A stretch of DNA of 64,000 nt, from assembly GCA_022497155.1 (NCBI GenBank), contig MU385723.1, forward strand, positions 310,001-374,000, read 5' to 3'. Positions 37,735 through 47,833 of this stretch are shown one piece after another. The notes under the pieces are model-generated. The model was not told where the DNA came from. It was given only the letters and a program-made list of their open reading frames with translations, and did not search any database. A program made the position numbers and the translations under genes. Source of the DNA: Whalleya microplaca (lineage: Eukaryota; Ascomycota; Sordariomycetes; Xylariales; Xylariaceae). How positions within the stretch are numbered: position 1 is the stretch's first letter; each line of letters starts with the position of its first letter.

Positions 37735-40404
37735 ATGAAGTTCCTAGAATTTCTGCTGGTTTTCGTTGTTGGGGCGTTGGCGGTGTCAATTGAGGACTGC
37801 CCCGGATATACAGCATCCAATGTCGTCCAAGTAGATGGTACACTTACTGCAGATCTCACACTTTCTGGGAAGGCATGCAATATATACGGTTCGGATCTAA
37901 CCGATCTCAAATTACTCGTTGAATATCAGACAGGTAGGGTAGTTCCGTCGCCGATATTCGAGTCATATACTAAATATCTTCTAGAAGCGAGACTGCATGT
38001 GAAAATCTACGATGCGGCCCTCGATGTTTACCAAGTGCAAGAACATATCCTGCCCAGGCCATCAAGCCTGAACGTATCCTCGTTAGACGCTGCTATACAG
38101 TTTTCATTGGCAGAGAAACCATTTTCTTTCTCTGTCTCACGACTTGGCTCTGGTGAAGTCTTGTTCAACACGACTGGCAGTCAGCTAGTCTTCGAGTCTC
38201 AGTATGTCCACCTCAAGACTCAACTGGCGAGAAACCCCAACCTTTATGGACTGGGCGAGCATTCAGACTCTTTTCGACTTCCAGTAAATGATTACCAACG
38301 TGTTTTATGGAACTCGGAGTCACCATTCATCCCTCGACATTCCAATCTTTATGGAAGTCACCCGGTCTACCTCGACCACCGCGGTGATGCCGGAACTCAT
38401 GGTGTTTTCCTCCTGAACTCTAATGGGATGAATATCAATGTGAATCAAACTGACTCTGGAGAGCATTCCCTGGAATACAACACCATTGGAGGAATACTGG
38501 ACTTTTACTTCCTGGCTGGCCCGAGCCCTTCTGAGGTGAGCAAGCAGTACGCCGAAGTCGTTGGCTTGCCTGCAATGATGCCTTACTGGACATTTGGGTT
38601 TCACCAATGCAAATACGGGTACTGGGACGTCAACTACGCAGCCGAAGTTGTCGGAAACTATTCGACGGCAAACATACCGCTCGAGACATTATGGGCTGAT
38701 ATTGACTACATGGATCTTCGCCAGGACTTTACAACCGACCCGGAGCGTTTCGCATTACACAAGATGCGGGAGCTCGTTGACACTTTACACAAAAGGGGTC
38801 AGCATTATATAATGATGCTTGACCCCGGAATTCACAGGCTTGGGAATTACTCGACATATACTAGAGGCGAGGAAAAGCAGGCTTTTTTAAAAGCTGACGA
38901 TGAATCGGACTATATTGGCGTACAATGGGCTGGAGAGGTAGTGTGGCCAGATTGGATTGCACTTAACACCCAAGACTGGTGGACGAACGAAATTCTAAGA
39001 TTTTTCGACCCTGAGTCCGGAATCGATATAGACGGCGTCTGGAACGACATGAATGAGGGATCAAACTTCTGCCCTAATATCCAATGTGACCCAGCTGAAG
39101 TAGCGAAATCCAGCAATAGTCCTCCACAACCAAAGAACCCTCCCCGTAACAATACCGGAAGGCCCATCCCCGGCTTCCCCGAGGACTTCCAACCCTCATC
39201 CTCCGAGTTGGCCAAAAGGGTCCACGTGAGACAGGACTCCAAGGGAACAATGAAGGGGCTCCCAGACCGCGACCTCTTCACCCCTAAATACCGCATCAAC
39301 AATCACCGCGGAAACCTCAGCGACTACACACTCTACACGAACATCACCAACGCAGACGGCACGCGCCAATACGACACGCATAACCTGTACGGGCTCACAA
39401 TGCTCACAGCCAGCCGCGCGGCCCTGCTAACCCGCAGCCCCCGCAAACGCCCCTTCGTGCTGACGCGCTCGACCTTCGCCGGCGCCGGCGCACGCGCCGC
39501 GCACTGGTTCGGCGACAACAACTCGACGTGGGCGGACTACCGGGTGTCGATCGCGCAACTACTCGCCTTCGCCGCCGTGCACGCGATGCCGATGGTGGGC
39601 TCCGACGTGTGCGGGTTCAACGGCGCGGCCGACGAGCGCATGTGCGCGCGCTGGGCGCTGCTCGGCGCCTTCATGCCGTTTTATCGCAACCACGCGGACG
39701 CGAGCGCGCCGCCGCAGGAGTTTTATCTCTGGGACACGGTCGCAAGGGCCGCAAGGAAGGGTATCGAGGCTAGGTATAGGTTGCTGGATTATATCTACAC
39801 GGCTATGTACCGGGCTAGCGAGACGGGGGCGCCGATTGTGAATCCGTTGTTTTTTGTTTATCCGGGGGATGCGGAGACGTTTGGTATTGATACGCAGTTC
39901 TTCTGTGGTGATGCCTTGTTGGTTTCTCCTGTGGTGGAGGATTATGCTGAATCTGTTACGTTCTACCTCCCCGACGACATCTTTTATGACTTCTGGACAC
40001 TGAAGCCCGTCAGGGGTGAGGGCAAAAATGTCACTACAGACCAGGTTGGCTGGACTGACATACCCGTTCATATCCGTGGGGGTACTATACTACCCTTGCG
40101 GACTGAGTCTGCCAACACAACAACCTTGTTACGACAGAACAACTTCAAGCTCATCGTGGCTCCAGGCTTAGATGGGAAGGCGGCGGGATCTCTCTACTTG
40201 GATGATGGTGAGAGCTTAGACGTGGGTGATGCAAAGACGGACATCAGCTTCGCCTGGGACGGAACAACCTTCAAAGCTAATGGGACATTTGGGTATTCGA
40301 CCAATCTCACGGTTGAGAGCGTGGTTATTCTCGGCGGAGACGAGCCAAAGACTCGCCAAGGGCCGTGGGAACTCAAAGGACCTTTTGAGTTTACTTCGAG
40401 CTGA
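37735..40404 (+). CDS. Secreted GH31 alpha-glucosidase (AgdC type)
   Basis: Hydrolyses terminal alpha-glucosyl residues of maltose, starch or related glucans outside the cell. One exon, 889 residues from the ATG at 37735. The open frame reaches further upstream, but this ATG starts a clear signal peptide (MKFLEFLLVFVVGALAVSI). GH31 features: the galactose-mutarotase-like N domain, PYWTFGFHQCKYGYWD, the nucleophile motif GVWNDMNEG with Asp438, and HWFGDNNSTW with acid/base Asp594, then MPMVGSDVCGF. A Ser/Pro-rich insertion with SPPQPKNPPRNN follows the nucleophile, as in fungal AgdC enzymes. Many N-glycosylation sequons (NxS/T) are present. Base composition changes sharply inside the gene: about 39.2-39.8 kb is far more GC-rich than its ends. 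It neighbours a broken oxygenase and a kinase-like gene. Confidence 0.92.
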   Translation: MKFLEFLLVFVVGALAVSIEDCPGYTASNVVQVDGTLTADLTLSGKACNIYGSDLTDLKLLVEYQTGRVVPSPIFESYTKYLLEARLHVKIYDAALDVYQVQEHILPRPSSLNVSSLDAAIQFSLAEKPFSFSVSRLGSGEVLFNTTGSQLVFESQYVHLKTQLARNPNLYGLGEHSDSFRLPVNDYQRVLWNSESPFIPRHSNLYGSHPVYLDHRGDAGTHGVFLLNSNGMNINVNQTDSGEHSLEYNTIGGILDFYFLAGPSPSEVSKQYAEVVGLPAMMPYWTFGFHQCKYGYWDVNYAAEVVGNYSTANIPLETLWADIDYMDLRQDFTTDPERFALHKMRELVDTLHKRGQHYIMMLDPGIHRLGNYSTYTRGEEKQAFLKADDESDYIGVQWAGEVVWPDWIALNTQDWWTNEILRFFDPESGIDIDGVWNDMNEGSNFCPNIQCDPAEVAKSSNSPPQPKNPPRNNTGRPIPGFPEDFQPSSSELAKRVHVRQDSKGTMKGLPDRDLFTPKYRINNHRGNLSDYTLYTNITNADGTRQYDTHNLYGLTMLTASRAALLTRSPRKRPFVLTRSTFAGAGARAAHWFGDNNSTWADYRVSIAQLLAFAAVHAMPMVGSDVCGFNGAADERMCARWALLGAFMPFYRNHADASAPPQEFYLWDTVARAARKGIEARYRLLDYIYTAMYRASETGAPIVNPLFFVYPGDAETFGIDTQFFCGDALLVSPVVEDYAESVTFYLPDDIFYDFWTLKPVRGEGKNVTTDQVGWTDIPVHIRGGTILPLRTESANTTTLLRQNNFKLIVAPGLDGKAAGSLYLDDGESLDVGDAKTDISFAWDGTTFKANGTFGYSTNLTVESVVILGGDEPKTRQGPWELKGPFEFTSS

Positions 40405-41918
40405 AGAGGAGTATGAGTATCTAGCTACTTGATATAAGATAACAAGCTGCTTAACAACAATCCTGAAATGCAAGTATTGAAGTGTCGATACTTTACAAAC
40501 TGATTATTCTCTCATTATCAACCGTTAATGTTGTTTCTGCCCAGCATGTGGGCTTGCCTTAATATGGGCCTAAGACTGAATTCCATGCGTCTGGTAAGCT
40601 TGCCTCTACTTTGTAAGGTTATTTGGCAGACCAACCATTGGTGTAAGTAATATGAGGCAGTACCTTGAGAATTTGGATAATATCTGACCCATGATCATGT
40701 AGAGATGGAGTTGAAAGGTAGAACGTCCTGTATGTAACTTTACTTTTATTTAGGTCAGAGTACATTTGCTGTCATGAGAAATATGTCCGTAGCAATCAAC
40801 TTATCAGTCACTCCTGTATCCGACTAAGTCGCAAGCTTTGCATTACGTCGGGGGAAACTACCGGCACTAGGCATATGATACTTTGATGGTAACACCAATA
40901 GATTCACACTTGTTTATCTTTATGTGACGGAAGATCTCTATGGATTCGTAGGAGCTGGCATCATGTATGACAGTACGCAAAAGAGGAACCACTCATATGG
41001 CCAAGACGTCCAACATAATGAAGATGGATGCAGGTGAAACCAAGAGGGCACGTCTACTCTCATTTATATAACCTTTACAGATATACGTTCTAGTCAGAGT
41101 ATTCTCCATGATAGCGTAGATATCGACACTTTACGCCAGTAATCGTGAGCTCTGATTAGCAGATGGAGGAGAAACAGCATATTAATCTAGCAGACTGCGT
41201 AGACCTTATTCAAAAGCTCTTCCATCTTTAGTAACGAGTATATTCGTGAAGATGATGTCGAGTTTAGTATGCAGACCAGCAACTGAGGCTAGACTATTGC
41301 TCTTAGTCAACCGTGGCGTACAATGATGCATTAGTTCGACTGCATAGACGTATAAAAACCAAGATATACTATATGAATAGGAGAACCTAAGAAGTACCAT
41401 AGCCCATACCTTAGCTCTCTACTTTGCTGGGGGTCGTATTGGGTATCAGTATGACAATTATTGAAGTCCTCAGTCAGAGTCTGATCATATGTTTTCATAA
41501 GATGAGTAACATTGAATGATTCCAAGGCTACTTTCTTCACTAAAAACCAGTTACCAACCTAGAGTACAAAGATTTCTCTCCATTCCATTCGCCCATGATG
41601 AGAAACCGTCCTGGAGCATGTAGCATAGCAGTAACAGTAATACATATATGTGTTTTGCTCAATCATTACGTTATGCCCCATTCCAACGTACTAGCGCACA
41701 TCATCCCCTGATAGCCTGAGCACTATCTGTTTGTTTTGTTTGTTCGCCATCAATTTTAAGGCTAAAGCTCCGCCGCGACCCGAGTCCTATATGGTCATGT
41801 ACCGAGAGAGAATAGTAGTTTTCGATGAGAAGAGACGCGGACGTAGTTTACAGCTTGTCGTCCCTCCCCAGCGCCCGGGTACAAGCCCATTGTCTAGACG
41901 TGTATCGTTGATACTGGC
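40405..41918. other. Gene-free AT-rich stretch
   Basis: Lies between the tails of the GH31 gene and VMA3. No gene, RNA or long repeat recognised; the open frame at 41731-41922 is antisense to the VMA3 3' region and has no motif. Confidence 0.5.
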
Positions 41919-42728
41919 TTAGCAGCTAACATCGACGCTAGCCTTGGAGTTCATGAGCAGGGCGACAATGAGACCGTAAAGACCCAGGACTTCGGCGAAA
42001 ATGAGAATCAGGATCATGCCGACGAAGAGTCTCGGCTGCTGAGCGGTTCCTCGGACACCAGCATCACCGACGATACCAATAGCGAAACCAGCCGCCAGAC
42101 CAGCCAGACCCACCGACAGACCCGCACCCAGTTGGATGAAGCCAGTGAAGAGAGACTGTTGTTGGTTGAGGCCGTCGGAAATCAGGACGGAAACGACGAG
42201 GCCGTAGATACCGATGATACCAGCCATAATAACAGGAACAATGTCTAATCGATGTTAGTTAGCGTGTCGTGAGCAAAGCACGATGATGGAGGAGATGTCG
42301 CGTACTCTTGACGATCAGGTCAGGCCTCAGGACACCCATTGCGGCGATACCGACACCAGACTTTGCGGTTCCGTAGGAGGCACCTAAGCAGGTGAAGACG
42401 ATAGCGGCTGTGCAACCCATCGCACCGAAGAACGGCTATTCATTCTATGTCAGCCATATAGTCCACGTCATGCTCGTTTCGGTCCAGTCGGGACTGGCTG
42501 ATTCGAGCTCGGCCAAGACTGAGGATGGAGAGAGGGTAAACGAACCGCGTAGACCGGGCTACAATGACAAACAGCGTTAGCAACTCATGTCAGACGAAAA
42601 GATATGGGTTCTAAATAGGGCTAGAAGCAATCGTGATGATGCTAGAAGCTCGGGTTGATGGGGATAATATCGAGCTTGAAAAGGCGCTCTTTGTCAATTA
42701 CGTACCAAGCTTCGGAGTAGGAGGCCAT
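41919..42728 (-). CDS. VMA3: V-type H+-ATPase proteolipid subunit c
   Basis: Forms the proton-carrying c-ring of the vacuolar ATPase. Exons (complement): 42728-42706, 42558-42546, 42435-42306, 42244-41919; 163 residues (yeast 160). Reading: [20 protein letters not shown], then [20 protein letters not shown] and [20 protein letters not shown], four transmembrane helices in the known order. The essential proton-binding acid is Glu140 in the fourth helix ([19 protein letters not shown]). The second exon is only 13 nt (Cys plus PVYA); without it the frame and the conserved CPVYAPFFG are lost. Its donor is GTTCGT, weaker than its neighbours. The gene is head-to-head with SNU13, and the two start codons are 578 bp apart. 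Confidence 0.95.
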
Positions 42729-43306
42729 TGTGAGAATAGAAAGAAGAATTTAGATGGGAGTAAGGAAAACAGAAGTGGAATATCTCGTGAAGCTTCGAGA
42801 GACGGAACTCGTGGCGACGCGAATGGAGAGATGGGGGATGCGAATGGTGGATGGACGAAGCTCGAAAGGTAGAAGGTAGTGGATTTGTTGTATGTATGGG
42901 AAGATTACACTAGGAGAGGTGTTGCTTTGCGAGGTTGCAGGTGCAGGTGCAGCACAGCAGGTCCTCTCACTCAAGGTTTGCTGGGGCATTTGCAGCTCCC
43001 GTCGGGGGCTTAGGCCGGCGGAACCGGAGAAATGCCGACGCCGAGTATTATGGGACCTCACCTCAATAAGGTTTTTCTTGGCATCAAAAAAATAATCCGC
43101 ACGGACCCCTGGATGCCTTTTACTTTGGTACCTATCGATTGAGAGCTTCAAGAATTTTATTTCTTTTCCATCACGCAAACCACCAAATCACCACCACTGC
43201 ATATATCTTTACAGGGCGAGCCAACGCAAGGAACCCTGCGCCTTTCATTCAACAAGATACATCACCATCCTCTTGATCTTCTGTCTTCTTATCCATTGCG
43301 ACCGCA
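42729..43306. promoter_or_regulatory. Bidirectional promoter between VMA3 and SNU13
   Basis: 578 bp separate the two outward-pointing starts of two highly expressed essential genes. A direct repeat GCAGGTGCAGGTGCAGCA lies at 42937-42955. The SNU13 side is C/A-rich and then T/C-rich close to the ATG, as in many fungal leaders. No binding site is assigned. Confidence 0.55.
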
Positions 43307-43825
43307 ATGTCTGGCAACCAGGAACAGAGTGCAGGTGAGTTCAAGCACTTTTTTCCTAGTAGGTTGTATTGTTACTGACTTGTCAACAGCTTGGCCTTTG
43401 GCTGATGCAGCTTTGACCCAGGAGATTCTCGATCTCGTGCAGCAAGCTAGCCGTGAGTATACACCAATTCCCTCTCTATGCACTCTCCATTCCCCCATTG
43501 TCGCATACTTGCTAAACAGTACCCTACAGATGCCCGCCAGCTCAAGAAGGGAGCCAACGAGTGCACCAAGACGCTGCAGAGAGGTATCGCCGAGATCATT
43601 GTCCTGTCTGCTGACACGACTCCTCTTGCGATCCTCCTCCACCTCCCTCTGCTTGCCGAAGACAAGAACGTGGTCTACGTGTTTGTCCCCAGCAAGATCG
43701 CACTTGGACGTGCCTGCGGTGTCAGCCGAGCTGTCATTGCTGCTTCCATCTGTACCAACGAGGCCAGCGATCTGATGGGCCAGATCCGCAGTCTGAAGGA
43801 CAAGATCGAACGCCTGATGATTTAA
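43307..43825 (+). CDS. SNU13: SNU13/NHP2L1 (15.5K) RNA-binding protein of U4 snRNP and box C/D snoRNPs
   Basis: L7Ae-family protein that binds kink-turns in U4 snRNA, U3 and box C/D snoRNAs. Exons 43307-43334, 43390-43452, 43530-43825; 128 residues (yeast 126). The exons join as [40 protein letters not shown] and onwards. The family core is unmistakable: [36 protein letters not shown], and [20 protein letters not shown]. Introns are 55 and 77 nt with good signals; the second has a GCTAAAC branch site. Divergently transcribed from VMA3. Confidence 0.96.
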
Positions 43826-44612
43826 GATACCCCTGAACTAGGAGAGGCATTACGAGGTGTTACACATATGGATTCATTGGCCTTGTTGGCTGAAGGCTAT
43901 GGAGTTTATTAGGGCTGCTAGGCAAGGAAAACAATCTCGGCAGGCAATAATTATTATATGATCTGCATTTGAGACAAGCTATACCTGGTCTATAAGTGAT
44001 ATGTGTGGTCTTGACCTTGCTATACTTTCTATGCCTATTAACCTGGTAGGAGGCAATACTTATGTAATACCTGAATTGCCTAGACGTGCCCGTACCTTTC
44101 TCTCATCATCTATCAGATGCCCACTGAGCTGTTGTACAAGGTACGGGTAGGCTGGCTAGGTAGGGAAGGCTAATGTTGCTCATTACAGATCTGTATAAAG
44201 TACCTAATAACGGAGTAGATTACGGATGTACATAGGTGCATAGGCTATAGGTAGGTACCTGCCTATGGGATCATGGTTTCAGTGCATCTGCATGGCAGGT
44301 TGTGACCCCCTAATTGGTGCAGATTCGTCCCACCGAGGAAACAGTTGCCCCACCATGTGACGGCATCAGGCCGCCCCACCAAAATCTGTGTCTAAGACAA
44401 GACACCATGATGGCCACAATTTATGTATCCAACCAACATTTCATCCAAGTCTACTACATATACCACATATGTAGGAACCTAACCTAGAAGGGGACCTCAA
44501 TCAGTCTAGTGTATTTGAGTATTTTGAGAAACAAGCCAATGTAAATCTCCATAATTTCATTATTTGCCGTGCCATGATCATCGCCAGCTCTTTCAACGCT
44601 TGAGAAGCGAAG
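43826..44612. other. Intergenic between SNU13 and the Sac-domain gene
   Basis: 3' UTR of SNU13 on the left, promoter and leader of the next gene on the right. TAGGTA/TACCTG words cluster at 44246-44266. No gene seen. Confidence 0.5.
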
Positions 44613-47600
44613 ATGCCCGTCTTAGCGAGAAAGCTCCTCATCTGCGCTGCTGTCGATGGCCTCGTAATCCAACCCCTCGCGACGAAGGGCCAACAGCGGC
44701 CCTCTGCCCCTGTAAAAGTCAAATACGGCGATCCCACGGTATCTCTGCTCCCTCGCGACCATTCGCCGGATACCTCCAAGCCCAATTCGTATTTTGAGGC
44801 ATTTGGCATCGTCGGTAAGGTCTTGCGCCCAGATTGCTGTAAATACCGTTGTATCTGACTGCTCTTATTCTTCTGCTTCTCACAGGCCTCTTCACCGTCT
44901 TCCGCCTGAGCTACCTAGTCACCGTCACAGGGCGCCAGCAAGTCGCCCAGGTCCGCGGCTCGCCGGTGTACGTCGTAACCGACGTCGCGTTCACGCCATG
45001 CACGAGCCAGAGCGAGGCCGAGACCGCGATCGCGCACACGGCCGTCCATCTCCGGCGCGCGTCGGCCGAGAGGCAGCTCGTGGACGAAAGCGACGACACC
45101 GAGAGCAGCGAGGTCGAGGCGCCGTCCGTGGCCGACGGCGGCGACGACGACCCGGGCGCGCAAAGCGACCCGGGCAGTAGAGACGAGCGGGACAGTACGG
45201 GAGGGGGACGCAGGAGCAGCATAGCCGAGGACGTCATCAAGCGGCGCGGGAGTTATGGACGCTTTGCGCAGCGCTGGTTCAGCAACAAGGGCTGGATGAT
45301 GGACCAGAAACGCAACTTGGGGCTTAGCGGTGTCGGCGCGGGGAGTGCCGTGACGGGCGATGCGACGGCGGGCGGCAAGACAGATCAGGAGCTGAGCAAG
45401 ACGGTAAAGGAGGAGAAGGTCGACCCGCCACCCGCGCCGAAGGCGGGCGAGAGCTTGATACCCAAGTTGCTACGCTTTGCTCATATCTGGTTTGGAGAAT
45501 CGAGGAGTTTCTTTTTTTCGTACGATACGGATCTGACGAGGAGTGTGTCTCGTCGCGCTCCTGCGACAACGAACCTCCCGCTATATAAAACTGCCGACCC
45601 TACGTTCTTCTGGAACCAAGCCCTGCTGAAGCCGTTCCTCGGGTCTAGCGAGTCGTTGATGTTACCGCTTATACAGGGGTTCGTCGGGCAGAGGTCGTTC
45701 GTGGTCGATCGCGATCCGCCGCAGATCGACTCGCAGATGGATTCTATGGAGATGCGCGATATGACGCCGCCCGTCGAATCCGACTCCATGGCGGCGCCCT
45801 TCGAGCGAGCATCGATGGACCTTAGACCAACCGAGAAAAAGTTTCTCATCACGATCATCTCCAGGAGATCGACGCGGCGGGCCGGGCTGCGGTATTTACG
45901 ACGGGGCGTCGACGATGAGGGCTACGCCGCCAATTTCGTCGAGACTGAGCAGATTCTCTCAAACTCGACGTGGGATCCCTCTTCGAAAATATTCTCGTTT
46001 GTCCAACTGCGAGGCAGCATACCGCTCTTCTTCACACAATCGCCGTACTCCCTGAAGCCGCTACCGGTGCTGCAGCATTCGCCAGAGGCGAACTTTGACG
46101 CCTTCAAGAAGCACTTCGAACGGATGGGCAAGAAATACGGGTCTTTACAGCTCGTGAACCTCGTCGAGCGGCATGGAGTCGAGGCCATAATCGGCTCGGA
46201 GTACGAGAAGAACGTCCAGAGATACAATGAGCAGGATCCAGAAGGATCTCAACATCTCGACTTCGAGTGGTTCGACTTCCACTCCGCATGCCGTGGGATG
46301 AAGTTTGAAAACGTGAGTTTGCTGCTGGATAGCCTGGGCGCAAAGATCGAGAAGACCAGCAGCACGGTGGAAACAGGCGGCCAGGTGATTCGAAAACAGA
46401 TTGGCATTTTGAGAACGAACTGCATGGACTGTCTGGATCGGACCAATGTCTGCCAGAGTTCCTTCGGCAAATTCATGCTTGACCTGCAACTGAAGGAGCA
46501 GGGCTATGATATGTCTATCCAGATTGACCAGGAGAACTCGTGGTTCAATACTCTCTGGGCAGACAACGGTGATGCGATCTCGAAGCAATGTATTACACCC
46601 CATCTTATCAATGCTTCTAGAATTCGTCGATATGATCAATGTGCAGTGGCTGACCCAGAGTTCGTAGATGCTTCGACGGCTGCGATGAAAGGCGACTATA
46701 CTAGGACGAAGAAACGAGACTACCGTGGTATGGTAAACGATCTTGGATTATCCTTAACACGGTTTTATAACGGGTCGGTGCCATTCTGCGAAACAAACTC
46801 TATCAGTGCTAACTGTGTGATCTAGCATGGTGAATGATTATTTTTCACAGGCCGCAATCGACTTTTTCTTGGGCAATGTATCCTCGATGGTCTTCGACGA
46901 GTTCGAGGCGACCATGATGAGCAAGGACCCTGGAGTTTCGATGCAGAAAATGCGCGAGCAAGCAATCGAGACATCCCAGAAGATTGCCATCGAAGATGAC
47001 AAGGAAGATTTCATTGGCGGATGGACTCTGCTGAGCCCTCATGTATCTGACACGATCAAGAGCTTGCCATTTGAAGAAGTCGTGCTTCTATTGACCGACG
47101 CCGCGCTGTACCTATGCAGGTTCGACTGGAAGCTTGACAAAGTATCGTCCTTCGAAAGAGTCGATCTCGCACACGTCGTCAATATCAAGGTCGGCACGTA
47201 CATAACTTCTACCATCTCCCCCGCCCAAGCCGACGACTCGAAGAACGTCGGCATGGTCATCACGTACGAGCCCGGCAAGTTCGATATCAAGAGGACCAAC
47301 ACGCGATCCCTCTCCAGCATCTCAGGCACGACCGATCCATCGTCCGGGAACGGCAACATACTGGATAACGCGGTCTCTGGCCTGCTCAACCAGGGCGTCC
47401 TCAACGCCATCAAGAGCAAACCGCAGACACAACCATCCCGAAAAATCGCGTTCAAGGCCCCGTACTCCCAGACGGCCGTGTCGGACGCGAAGGGCGTGCG
47501 GGGCATGACGGAGAGCGAGCATATCAACGTCATCGCCACGGAGATCGAGCGCCTGGTCTTCATCAACCAGCCGCTCCAGGACCGCTCGGACCGCAGGAGC

Positions 47601-47702
47601 ATCGTCGAGAAGGGCGACATCATCTCGCTCGCCGAGGCGAAGAAGAGCACGGGGATCTTCGAACAGCTGGGCCACAGCATAAAGAAGCTGGTGTGGGCGT
47701 AG
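44613..47702 (+). CDS. Sac-domain phosphoinositide phosphatase with hSac2 domain (SAC2/INPP5F-like)
   Basis: Removes phosphate from phosphoinositides (the animal counterpart Sac2 acts on PI4P at endosomes). Exons 44613-44814, 44886-46773, 46826-47702; 988 residues. The Sac domain opens FGIVGLFTVFRLSYLVTVTG and contains RTNCMDCLDRTNVCQ with the CX5R active site (Cys580, Arg586). An acidic, disordered insertion at about 120-205 interrupts it. After the Sac domain comes an hSac2-like region with IGGWTLLSPHVSDTIKSLPF, EEVVLLLTDAALYLCRFDWK and VDLAHVVNIKVG, resembling a PH-type fold. The second intron uses donor GTCGGT and acceptor CTAG; this choice aligns FYNGMVNDYFSQAAID residue for residue with the conserved family helix. 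A more ordinary donor one codon later would need a different acceptor and lose part of that helix. Converges on the BMT6-like gene with 131 bp between stops. Confidence 0.88.
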
Positions 47703-47833
47703 GCAATGTATGTAGATAGAACCGTTACCACTGGTAATTGGGCGGAAGGAGGGCATTTACACGGTTTGGTTGGTTGGTTGGTTGGGTGCTTGGATGCATA
47801 GATACCTACTTAGATATTGGTTAGAGCAGTCAG

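Noticed and set aside
31000..42000. A metabolic or secondary-metabolite gene cluster formed by the kinase-like gene, the Ppo relic and the alpha-glucosidase
   Set aside because: No backbone enzyme, regulator or transporter, and the genes are separated by kilobases of non-coding DNA; adjacency alone does not support a cluster.
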